A stretch of 64,000 nucleotides of DNA from Azolla caroliniana (Eukaryota > Polypodiophyta): NCBI GenBank assembly GCA_043228905.1, contig JBHGNT010000007.1, positions 22,134,001 to 22,198,000 on the forward strand. Direction: 5' to 3'. The notes under the pieces are model-generated. The model saw only the letters and a list, made by a program, of their open reading frames with translations, ran no database searches and had not been told where the DNA came from. Positions 21,243-32,763 of this stretch are shown here, in pieces (the stretch's first letter is position 1; the number at the start of each line of letters is the position of its first letter). The translations under genes were made by a program, and so were the position numbers.

Positions 21243-22030
21243 ATTCTTGGGATCTATTTACAGCTTTATTAATTCGAGCTTGTTTTACAATTTTGATATT
21301 ACACCTACATGGCACAAAAACACATATGCATATAAATAGATTCTCAAGTATAAATATATGATTATCTGATTAAATATCATGTAATATGATATACTGCAAC
21401 CCAACTTTTTCAAATGTGCATATAAAATATCACATATGAAAGAAGACCCATATATGCAGGCATATATGTAATAAGCATGCAAATATGTGCATTTTTTTGC
21501 AATGAGATAATACCATATAAACGTATGTGTGCTTGTATACATATGTATGTATATGTGCAAACGCATTCTTTGAAGTTTGCAATTGCAGGATCATTATGAA
21601 AAAGAAAGAGGATTCATCAAACAAATCCATACCTTGTTGTAATGAGGCACGAAAATCAGAGCAATCAGATTCCGTTTCTTCTTATCGATGATTAAATGGG
21701 AGTTGAGATCAAAACCAAACAAAAAAAAAAACCATGAAGAGTTTTAGGCAATGATAATGAAGAACAGGGGATTAATGAAGTAATACTGATAATAAGAGGC
21801 TAAAAATTACCACACACACACACATGTATGTATGTTTGTATCTGTATATACAAGAGTTCAGGTTGCAGGGTGTGCTTGAAAGGTCACACATAAAGAGTCC
21901 AGAAATCTTTAAATAATGAGGAATTTAAAAGTTACATATATATTAAAAAAACATTCACTTAAGATTCCAAAGGAGATACTAAAGGACACTAAAACAGGGT
22001 AGGCCCAAGAGAATGTTGGTAAAGCAAGAA
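21243..22030 (-). promoter_or_regulatory. upstream region of the LRL gene
   Basis: This holds the likely 5'UTR and promoter of the minus-strand bHLH gene. It is AT-rich with ATGTATGT/CATATATG-type repeats (21,300-21,560), an A-run at 21,720 and (CA)n at about 21,812. No clear TATA box or second gene can be assigned. Confidence 0.35.
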
Positions 22031-22040
22031 AGAATCAACC

Positions 22041-22042
22041 CA

Positions 22043-22106
<64 letters not shown>

Positions 22107-22279
22107 CATGTTTAGATGAATGTATGTATGTATGTATGTATGTGTGCATGTATAGATATATGCACATGAAGATGAATGTATGTATGTATGTGTAGATGTA
22201 TGTATGTATGTGTGCATGTATAGATGTATGCACATGAAGATGAATGTATGTATTATGTATGTATGTATGTAGATGTATG

Positions 22280-22313
<34 letters not shown>

Positions 22314-22465
22314 ATATGTATGTATGTTATGTTATGTTATGTTATGTTATGTGTGTGTGTGTGTCTATGTATGTAAACTAGTCCTTGAAACTAACACTTG
22401 TGTGCCCTTACACTCTCTCTCTTTTTGACTCTGACAATCTCACTACCCGACACAACACGCGCATG

Positions 22466-22530
<65 letters not shown>
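22041..22530 (+). repeat. microsatellite cluster
   Basis: In order: (TG)n at 22,047-22,102, (ATGT)n with interruptions to about 22,275, (TG)n at about 22,280-22,310, (TTATG)n at about 22,327-22,350, (TG)n at about 22,350, (GA)n at 22,469-22,498 and (TG)n at 22,499-22,530. Long open frames across it on both strands are simple translations of the repeats. Confidence 0.95.
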
Positions 22531-22531
<1 letters not shown>

Positions 22532-22759
22532 GAGGGTCGAGAGTCGAGCCAATTACGCATGTTCTCTTTTCTTCTTTGTTTTCTTCCTAGTAACTTATTT
22601 CTTTTCTCTTTCTCTTCCTGGTAACTTTTTGTTTATATGGTCTTTTTCTTTTTTAAGCACTCGAGTTGGTCTCTTGCTAGTTTCGGTAACTCAATGCGTT
22701 GTTGGAGGGCACGCGCGAGCCACGTGAATGTGTCTTTCTCCTTTTAATATGTTTTGGAC

Positions 22760-22860
22760 ACAATTGGGTTGGTCTAGTGGCAATGTGAGATTGTGTTAGC
22801 ACTTCAGTCATAGGTCGAGAGATATACACTTGGGGATTTGCCAAAATGATTGTCAATTAA
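22760..22860 (+). mobile_element. SINE-like tRNA-derived head
   Basis: An A box, TGGTCTAGTGG (22,770-22,780), fits the Pol III consensus. A weaker B box, GGTCGAGAGA, follows 32 bases later (22,813-22,822). The 'GGTTGGTCTAGTGG' wording is typical of plant SINE 5' heads. No body or tail was traced with confidence. Confidence 0.45.
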
Positions 22861-25800
22861 GTCTCTATTTTTCTTTAAGAAAATAAAAGGAAAATGATTA
22901 AACCATTCCAAACGAGAGTGTAGAGGGGCACAAGATGAAGCTCACCTACCAAATGATTAGCCACATGGTTGTTAGCATCCCCCTTGTCATATGAAGAACA
23001 AAATTAATGGAAGTAGTATGGTTCCATAGTTTTCCAATGTATTCAAATCAAGAACCAACGCAATGGAAACAAACATCACAATGGTTGTCAACATTCCCTT
23101 TTTCCATTAATAGAAAGAACTATAACAAGATTAAGGATCCAAAATTTTTGATGTGCCTGAAAGGATTCCGATGTCAATGAATCAAAATTTAGACGCAACC
23201 CATTCATGTTGTGTGTGGTTAATGAATGGGCATGCACAAACATGATCCACTAAGAATACACGCATGGTTAAAGAATGAGGCGGGCATACACCACCCAGTT
23301 GCAATATGCACATTTTTGAAGTGACATACACTTCCCTTGGTAGGGTTGCTATTGATAGGAATATTTTAAGTGTCATTGTCAACCTTAAATTTCCTTGTTT
23401 CGTTTCTGATTTATCTTTGATTACTTGTGTGACAAGAATGGTTTTGTATCTTAACATTTATCCCCGAGAAAGAGGAACTAAAGTTAATGAAATGAGTACG
23501 TTTTAAAATGCACTTTGAAATTCTATTTCCTTCAAAGCCGTCATCTTGACACATAGACATGTATGTAATAAAATCATTAATCATAGTTATCTGAAGTAGT
23601 GGTTTTTGCAACTTGATAGAGAGAGAGAGAGAGGTATGTATTATAACGTGAAATAAATTTATGTATGTATTGTAACATGTGTTTAAAACAATGATATCAT
23701 CAATATGTCGTCCGTTATGATAGTCTTTCTCTATACTTTTTCAACATTCACAAGGAGTGAACTCTTGCCATCCAAAAAATTAGACATTGAACAATAAACT
23801 ATATGCACAATCTATAAAGTCCAAGGACACTTTGTGACAAACTGTCTAGTAGAGCTTTAAATTTGAATATTGCGATGCAAACCCTAATATCCCTCAAGCA
23901 ACCAAGACCAATGAAAGGGAATCTTGATCACATAAGATAAAAGCCTCATCAACAGGGAGTTGGCAACTTAGGCATTGCTATGAACATCATGTATGATTTA
24001 TAAGCAAGTGACCTACAAAACACAATGTTTTTTGTTGATCCTCTATCTCCTTGGTGTTATTTGATATAATAATAGAGCTTAATCATAATAGGAATGCATT
24101 CTTACTTGCCTTATGGATTATAACCTTTGAAACATTGTTATTGTGCTTAATCACACTAGTAGTCATAACCATAAGAAGTCAAATGTCCTAATTCCAAAAG
24201 TTTCATGAGATACATGCCCATGATATGGGTGAACAAGGCGTGAACCTACGTATGTCAATTCACAAATTTATTGTTATTCATGTACAATTATCACCCATTC
24301 AACATGCAATAGATTACTAATGCTCATATAGAGAGAAGACAATTTAACATGCAATAGATCACTCTTTAAGTATGTATTCCCAAAATTTACTTCAAAATAT
24401 GGTAAACTATAACATTGTGGAACTTGATCTCAAATAATTAATAATTTTTCCTACATTTGTCTTAATTGGCATAGAAGTTCTAGCTAGTGAACAGACAAGT
24501 TAACAATAGCAACAAATCTATGCCAAAAAAAACAATGAAATTAATTTAAAGTTTTGATCTTAAGCCAATTTAAGTTTTCGGATTTTGTTGTTAGCCTTCA
24601 AACATCAACTTCAAGTTACAAGACATGGGGTTTAGGATTTATGATGATGTGAACCTATGATTATAGCATTTACCTCTCCACATACACATATAGTACAATG
24701 ATTTTTATTGTTTAAACATTGATATTTTTTTACGTGCCAAAAACCTAATTATCCTAGTGTATATCTTCCCAAATGTTGGTTAAACCACATGCATGAGGTG
24801 TAATGATATATTAAGACAACGTGCAATACAAATAGCCATAAAAGAGAATGGTTTCGAATTGTCATCCTAGGAGGTCATTGACATATGATACAAAAAAAAC
24901 ATCATAATAGAGCCTCGTCTCCCAATGTTGATGTTGGACAACATGTGAGGAAGAGATGAGGATGAATATACCCAAGCTTAAGGTAGGTAGTTATATGAGG
25001 TCAATGGACTCAATGGTAGATAGTGGGAAACATTTGTTGATGGCTATATAATTTGTTGCACATCATAATATAAAGTATTCTTGTTCTTTAAGGTCTAGAT
25101 TGTGGCAAAGTATACACACACAAATGACGATGATATGTTATTTACCAAGAAAGATAAAGAGATATATGTATCTAGTAGTGATGATGATCTATTGTTCCAA
25201 TTATAGAGAGAGAACCCAAAATTCTAATATCTTTATGAAACACATGTAAGTTCCTTCTAACTCGAGTAATAACTACATACGTGGTAGCTAAGTAAAATGA
25301 TTTTTGTGATTTTCTTAGAGCAACTCACTTAAGACAATTGTATTTGCATCATACCTCAGAGTATGCATTGCAATACTTTGTATAGATACAAACATCTATA
25401 TGTAAATAATACAAATGATAGCAAAATGCATGAGAGGGACAATTCACAAAGAGACTTGATTGTTTTGGCAATTATTAAAATGTAAGTGTAGTTTTTATTA
25501 GAGAACCCTTTCCAATGGAGGTAGAATGTGGCAATGTTACGAGCCGACACAATAAATTGGGCATACATTATATATACATCGGTATGCCAAAGTATTGTCA
25601 TTTGAAAGTATATTATAGCGTTTCTTGAGCTGGAGATGTAAACAATTAATATTTTGTGTTTACATCTATAATTTTGAATTCAGTAGCATATTTGTATCAA
25701 CCAAATGGCATATATTGGTTTCGATTTATGATGCACGGATTGATTTGTTGTTCTTTGATATTTGAATGCATTGCCTTATCTAAAAGAAACAATGTGAAAG

Positions 25801-27100
25801 AAAATATATAAATGGAAATGTATCAAGTTTTATTGTTCTGATCTGTTTGATTCCTTGATGGGACACATGACAGAGGCAAAGATTATGGCTACACGACTGC
25901 TATATATATATATATATGGATAACAACTTTCAATCATTGTCAAAGCACTACTAGCAAATTTGATATTCAACAACACATAGAAGACTAGATATCTTGTTGA
26001 GGAATCTATGCGTATTCGCATCTAGAGTTTATCAATATGAAAAGTTATTATTCATGGCGTACATAATCATAATGTTGAGGTTATGTACAGTATTGATGCT
26101 AGAAATCACTGCTCAACATTTTAATTTTCTAAATCCGCATAAAGTAAGATGCTAGTCATGTTTACAATGTAGCATTAGGGTCTTAGTCTACATATTCATC
26201 ATTTCAATTAAGATGCATGTTTTGGGCACTTTTAATCTACTCATAGATCTATGCTTCTTTATCAATCTATCGCATCTTATTTCTTCTCTCCATGTCCTAT
26301 TTATACAGTAAACTAATAAATTTTAATTAATCGCTTTGTTATCTTCTAGTCAAGTATAAGTTGTATTTAGAAAAGATGAGTTTCACTCTCAATCAATGGC
26401 CTTGTAGCAATACTTTCATAATTAAGCCTCTAGACGCGTGCGTCTCTACATTTATGCAGTAATTTGTTGTCCCTTGTAAATTGACAAGTCAAAAGGAACA
26501 AAGTAATCAAAAAATCCCACACTTTTATCCTTATTCTAATGATGAAAACCCACATATGCTTCTTTAACTCTCCACTATACAGAAAAAGCATGCTTTTAAG
26601 GAAGGAACTCTATCGTCAACGCATTGTTTAGGTATATGACACCTTGAACGAATTTGATTCCTAATAAGAAATGTATCACTTTCATTTAGTTATGAAAAGT
26701 GATAGTAACTTACATACATCATAATCGAATATCCGACTCACTTTCGTAGCATAATATAATGTTGAGAAACTCATGCCAAAATAGAAAATTGCCACTTGCT
26801 TGATCCCCCCCATGCTCATTTACAAATGTGATGAATATAACGATCACATGACTTTCCCAACCAAACTGGATTGGTTTTTGAAGAGCCCAATAACAATTGA
26901 TAACCAAGCAACTTTGGAAAAAACAAATGTTTCTTTTTCCCAAGAAAAGATACTACATTAACATTAAGAAAAGCCCTACAATGCATATGAAATATGTACA
27001 TTAGGTAATTACGCCCATTTTTTGATGAAGGTTAAGTTCTAACTATTCACTTAAAGAAATACTTCGATATAGAGTAAAACCACTCCACCTTGTCAAAAGT
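22861..27100. other. gene-free AT-rich stretch
   Basis: No protein family, splice structure or element termini were recognised. Small ORFs (for example 25,356-25,601 and 26,719-27,001, minus) lack motifs. Simple repeats are (GA)n at about 23,612 and (TA)n at about 25,902. Confidence 0.6.
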
Positions 27101-27429
27101 CTATTTGTAAAACATTTCTTTGTTCCATATGGCATGAAACTCCAATCCTTGTAACTTTGCTCATTGTGTATTACCATTTATGTTATCGAGAGAACCACTA
27201 AGATTATGCACAATCTCTATCCAAATCCCGGTAATTATCTAACCAAAGAGTTTGTCACATTTTGGAATACCTTCAAGCACTTTGCCATCCAATTATAGAA
27301 AATTTGGATACTACTTACCAATTGCCATATTTAAGATTTATTAGTCTCTATTCATGGATTCAAGGGTATAATTGTTTTTAGCATCGGACCAAGTCTCATA
27401 GAAAGAGCATATGCAACATCCTCCAATTC

Positions 27430-27960
27430 AAATAACATTAGTTGACCTTGAACAACCACCCATAATACCACCCCCATGTATACATTGCTCGAGGATATAT
27501 TGGTATTAATAGATTTAAGTTTCTTTTCCATATTTCCATCGCAAAATCACAACTCCACAAACAATGCTTAACAATTTGCATTAGATACATACAAAAAGGA
27601 CATATATTGTTTGCATTCAATTTGCATTAGATACATACAAAAAGGACATATTTTGTTTGCATTCACCCCTTTTCTCTAGTGCCCATTAATTGGTATAACT
27701 CTACAAATCAACAACCATCTAAAACAAATAAATTTTATGTTCATTTTTATGCCCCACAACCATTTCCAAAATTGTTTGAGTTATGGAAAAAGTGTATTCT
27801 ATCTCCAGAAAACATTTGCATCCTGTTTTTTCTATGACCTAGCACATAATATTTCCTACCAATCTTCTTAGAAGATTGAAAAAAGGCATCTATTTATATG
27901 AGCTTGAAACAACGCTTTCCAATAATGATCACCAAGATCCCAAGTTAACCTAGACATTGG
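27430..27960 (-). pseudogene. old LINE 3' fragment (zinc-binding RT C-terminus)
   Basis: The minus strand encodes CPFCMYLMQIVKHCLWSCDF (about 27,600-27,540), the Cys-rich motif at the C-terminus of plant LINE reverse transcriptases. Upstream (27,960-27,880), RLTWDLGDHYWKALFQAHI is a further LINE-like piece in a broken frame. It abuts the A-rich tail of the next LINE, so the younger element probably inserted beside or into it. Confidence 0.7.
27572..27663. repeat. 46-bp tandem duplication
   Basis: CAATTTGCATTAGATACATA and the following 26 bases occur at 27,572 and again at 27,618 with two differences. Confidence 0.9.
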
Positions 27961-27974
27961 TCTCCTTTCCATAC

Positions 27975-30900
27975 TCCACCTTTCTTTTTCTTTTTTTTTC
28001 CAAAAAAAACTCCTTCCATTAGTTATAGAATTTTACAGATGAGAGTATTATATACAAATCCCTGTAGGGACACGATAGTTCCATCTTATGTGGATGCCCA
28101 TGAACTCAAGAAAGGGAGAGGATGACCATTGTTGGATAAAGGCTAGTCGTTGTCTTTCAACTCCATCAAAGCCACCCTTGAGGCCATCGTATTGGCTCTT
28201 TAGAGTGGCTACAACTGCACTCCATATGTCTTGCATTAACATTATTGGATGCATAGTTTGGTTGGAGAAGACCCATCTACACTGTTGTTTCCATAGAATC
28301 TAGAGAGTTATTGGGCTGGCCAATTCCAACACAACTTGAGATTTGGCATTAATAGGAGTTGAGTGGATATTGCCGATGGTGGAAAAAAGAACTTCTTGTG
28401 CTTTTATTACCAAAGTCATCCCTTCCTCCTGATGCTCATACCTGTTAACTGGGGAGCCTTGCCATGATAGCCAACATACATTCCCCCACTTGATTGTGCC
28501 TTGCACCTGGCATAATTGGAATAGACCGTCAATCCCCTACCATATTTGATGGGTCTCTGGGCAGTCCCACAGAGCGTGTCAGATTGATTCTATTGCATTT
28601 GGGCACGCTACACAATTAGGAAAGCTAAGGTTCCCACATTGCCACGCTCCAACTGGTAATGACTTATGTATTAATGACCATTGGAATGTGGTAATTCGCC
28701 TCATGTGTTGTTGTTTCCAGAATTTCTGCCAAAGCATGGTGATAATTGTGTGAGAAACATGATATGTGTGCCAGACCTTTGCATCAGCTGACTCTTGGGC
28801 GGTTTGAGCGGCTTGAATGTGGCGACCCAATCTATTCGTGAATTGGAAAAAAGGGATGACTTTGCTTCCTTGACTCGCATAAGGAACGCGCCATGTCCAT
28901 TGCAAAGTGTCCCAACTGACCTTACATAGGCATGTGTTTTCATGAGTACATATGTGCCATCCTGGTTGTACTTTGATCGGATCGAGATCTACAATCCATT
29001 TATGACCAGTATATGTGAGTACTCGAATTGCCCTATTCAATGTTAGTATCTCATTATCTCGCAATTCAGAGCCTTCAATCATGTTTGGTGTTTCCCTACC
29101 TCTTGGAATCAAAGAGGCCTCCTCCTCGTAGCCTATCCATTTCGCTTTGGATTGTGAGAGGGGATCAATAAGACCCAATCTTCCTTTTGACTTAGGTAAT
29201 GTGAGTATAGGCCATGCCACCTTGGCCTGAGCTACATGATCTTCCTTACCAAACCAAATGTAGTTGCATACCAGTCACTAAATCCGGTGTATACTTTCCT
29301 TGGAGATTGTCCAACATGATAGGTTGTATCATGCTGTTGCAAATAAGGCCCGATTTACCACTATGATATGATCCGCTAGCGAGAGTTTTTTCCAATTTCA
29401 ATGCATCGACTTTTGTCAAATGGAGTGAATAATTGGTGCAATCATATTGTCTGGAGGAATGTTGAATCCAATTTGGAAACCCAAATATTTGGTGCTCGCT
29501 CCCTGATTGATCCACTTGAAAGTAGGTTGCGGGTGCCACACAGGATGTGCTTCATGAGAAAGCCATATTGCATAGGATTTGTGCCAATTGATCATGGCAT
29601 TTGATCTCTTGCAAAATACGACTAATCCACTTTCTAGATTTGCAGATTTTCTAAGTCCCCTGGCAGGTAGACCGCAATGTCATCTGCAAATTCTATATCC
29701 AGGAGGCTTTGGTGAGAGTGCAGCACAAGAAGACCACCTAGGTTTAGATGCTACAAGTTGAGAAAGCTAGAGAGTGATTCAACGTATAATAGAAATAAGG
29801 ATGGAGCCGGTGGGCATCACTGTCGTATAGATCGTGATATTCGGAAGAAGGGACCCCTTTCATCTGCTAGTGAAACACAATTGTTGGTGTTCCTATAAAG
29901 TCTTGCAATGCCTTTGATCCATGCCTCTTGAAAGCTGATTTTCCCCATCACACTTTCTAGAAATTTTCAGCATAATACCCTGTCATATACTTTCTAAAAA
30001 TCTAGGAGCACCATAGCTACCTTGTTGTTGGTACGCTTGGCAAGGGCTATTGCTTCCCAGAATGAGAAAAGGTTGTCTACGATGCTTCAATTTCTAACAA
30101 AACCTTTCTAGGACAGAGAGATGAATAAGTTGAGGGAGAAGTGGTGCTAAGTGGCGTGCCACGTTTTTTGCAAGCAACTTATAGATAATATTGAGAAGAG
30201 TTATGGGTCGCCACTTACTAATGTCGTTGGCACTGCCGCCGCTTTTAGGAATGAGATGTATCATCCCTTGTCCAAATTCCTCCGACATGTTTCCAGAAGT
30301 GATGATCTCCTCATGTCTTCTTTAATAGTGTCCCAAAGGCTTGTGAAGAAGTGAGGGGCGAGGCCATTGATTCTGGAGCAACTAGCTACATCCAAATCAA
30401 AGAGGGCCTCCCATATCTCGATGATTGACAAGGGATGCGTGGGCCATGTATTCATTTCCTTCGTGACTTTCTAGGGTATGGTCTGGAGGATAATATCTCC
30501 TCTTGTGTCTTCCCCTGAGGCCATACTATCTTCGGTAAGTAGTCGCTTATAGTAGGTTGTGGCGATATTCCTCATTTCTTCGCCATCCTCAGTGGTCGTT
30601 CCATCCTCTCAGTTGAGGCTGCGCATCACTGTTCTAGCGTGCCCTTGGTCCCTTGGATCGGAAGAATTCCTTTGTCACGGTTTTGTCCCCTACTAGAATC
30701 TAGTGAGCCATGCTTCCATGAAACTCCATGTCATAGATTGCCTTTTCTGCCATGATGAGTTCTTGTTTGGCCATGGCAACCTGTCCCCCGATCCAACTAC
30801 ATGATGGGTATCTCTATTGGAGTCGTTGTAAGGCAATTAGTCCTTGATTTGTCCTCAATCACTTTTCTTAAGCATCCTTACTTCTGATCTTGATGATCTC

Positions 30901-32243
30901 GTGTAATAGACTTGAAGTTCTTGTTAGTTTAACTAGAAGTTTGTTGGATGCTGATGAGTCATTAAAGGGTAATGACCATTGGGTGGTGAGTTGTTCCTTC
31001 ACCTCTGTAACTGTGTAAATAGTGTGTGGGATTCGAGGTTGGAATGGACCCCACTTTTGGTGCAATTGAAAATGATCGATTATTGGGTAGTGGTCGGAGA
31101 AAGTTGTGCCTGGAGTTATGCGGTATCATCCTCCCTTCGCTTCTAGGGCCTTGCCTACATAAATACAGTCGATGCGAGATAGGGTAGGTCCACTATTCCG
31201 CTCATTTGATCGGGAAAATAAGAGAGAGTCCCTTTTTCGTTGGAATTTGTCTGAATGCCATATATCTCCCAGGTTAAGGTGGACACATAACTTCTTCCAT
31301 TGTTTACGGTCCCATCCTTGGAGAACTATGGGATTGTTGTTAGAGCCATTGTGACGGGATTCGATCATATAAAAATCCCCTCCAATGCAACACTCCTACT
31401 CACCCGTTACTTGTAGGCGGATGCGCTCCTAGAATGTTGCCCTTTTTGTTCTGTTATTTGGAGCATAAACATTCATGAAATTCCAGTGTTGCCCTTGGAT
31501 GGCCAACGTGCAAAAATGTGCCCTACCAGGTATAAGTGATTCTTGGTGTATTAAGCCTTGGGCTAGATGTTCCCGAATTAAAGTGCAAACACCACCATGA
31601 TTTCCATCCTCCCCTATTGCTGGCTCCCAAATTGTTCACCACAATCCTAGTAGAAGGTCTCCGACTTCCTTGGAACGGGTACTATCGAGGTGGCGTTCTT
31701 GCAACATGATGATGTTAGCAACACCCCCTAATATATATTCCTCAAGATCCATTCTCAGTTTCCATCTGTTTTGTTGGTCTAGTCGACTCTTGAGCCCTTG
31801 CACATTCGATGTTACCACATTCATAATCATGGAATGGGGTGGTAGATTTCCAGGTGTTCCTGATGCTTTGCACAACAAACCGTGAGTGGGGAGCACTCAC
31901 AATTTAGACATACTGTCATTTTCATCGGTGGAATGATGGTCCAGATCCATGAGTGGAGTTTGTGGGCTATCCGATTAGCTTCAATAGCCCCTTCTTGCTC
32001 ATAGAAATAGAAAATGTCGGGTGTTAGTTGAATGTCTATGATAGTCCGCAAGTGGATATGGCAGAGATGAGGTTCCTCTTTATCCATGGTGCACCAGAAT
32101 TCTGTGTTATTCTAGTGCTTCTTTAGTTCGTTCATGAGGTCTACATCTCTTATTCTTGTTACAAAACATGCTGCTTGGCTACATAACGTATCTTTAATCT
32201 TGGACTTGGACGAGGCTTCTTGTGTTGGAAGCAAGAGTGGAAA
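27975..32243 (-). pseudogene. LINE-A, 3' part: endonuclease, reverse transcriptase, C-terminus
   Basis: L1-type non-LTR retrotransposon, read leftward. The endonuclease starts near 31,820 (NVVTSNVQGLKSRLDQQNR, LQERHLDSTRSKEVG), continues with MIESRHNG and LSRIDCIYV, and ends TTFSDHYPI near 31,090. The RT has MIHLIPKSGG and DISKWRPITLLNIIYKLLAK (about 30,260-30,180) and the catalytic FADDIAVYL near 29,665. The C-terminal zinc-binding part is at 28,700-28,580 (CGNLSFPNCVACPNAIESI). Stops and frameshifts throughout make it a pseudogene. It ends in an A-rich tail at 27,975-28,010, preceded by a 17-base block (28,041-28,057) shared exactly with LINE-D. The 5' part lies on the far side of the Copia insertion. 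Confidence 0.9.
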
Positions 32244-32669
32244 TGTTGAGCGAGCAAGCTCAACCGGATCCGGATCAACTGAATAAGCCTGAGCCGGATC
32301 GGTATCCGAAAACAACCGACCGGATCGGGGAGATGGATTCAAGCGGGAACCGGAATCCTAGTAGTAGCCTAGACTACTAGGTAATCATTGTCTCGTAGTT
32401 AATGTCAGTTGCACGTAGGAATATTGAAGTACCTGTCAGTACTTCTATCAGTCCTTTATGGACTTGTATAAATAGTGTTGTTTAACACGTTGTCTGTACA
32501 GAGTTATAAAGTATTTTTACTTTTGAATCTACGTTTACGTTCTTCTCTCTCTGTCTCTCCCGCGTATACTCTTTGTGTACTAAGCTTCTCCATTAAACCT
32601 TCATCTTATTCTCTGTTGTTATCTGGCTGAGCCGGTTTTGTCTAACGCTTCCCCACGTTAACATTCACA
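32244..32669 (+). mobile_element. 5' LTR of Copia element (intact)
   Basis: 426 bp, starting TGTTGAGCGAGC and ending AACATTCACA. TATAAATAG is at 32,467; R probably begins about 30 bases on, near 32,495, and a CT-rich U5 follows. It is adjoined directly by the primer-binding site. Confidence 0.92.
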
Positions 32670-32681
32670 TGGTATCAGAGC
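32670..32681 (+). other. Copia primer-binding site
   Basis: TGGTATCAGAGC follows the LTR end with no spacer. It is complementary to initiator tRNA-Met, as in most plant Copia elements. Confidence 0.95.
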
Positions 32682-32763
32682 GCGAGGGTTGAGAACCTTT
32701 GCAGTCGACACTTGCTTTCGTAGACGAACCCTAGAAACCAGTAACAATAGACAAAGAGAAGAT

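Noticed and set aside
21979-22727. Several long ORFs encoding Thr-His, Cys-Val and Arg-Glu runs on both strands
   Set aside because: They are translations of TG, GA and ATGT microsatellites, with no start context or family.
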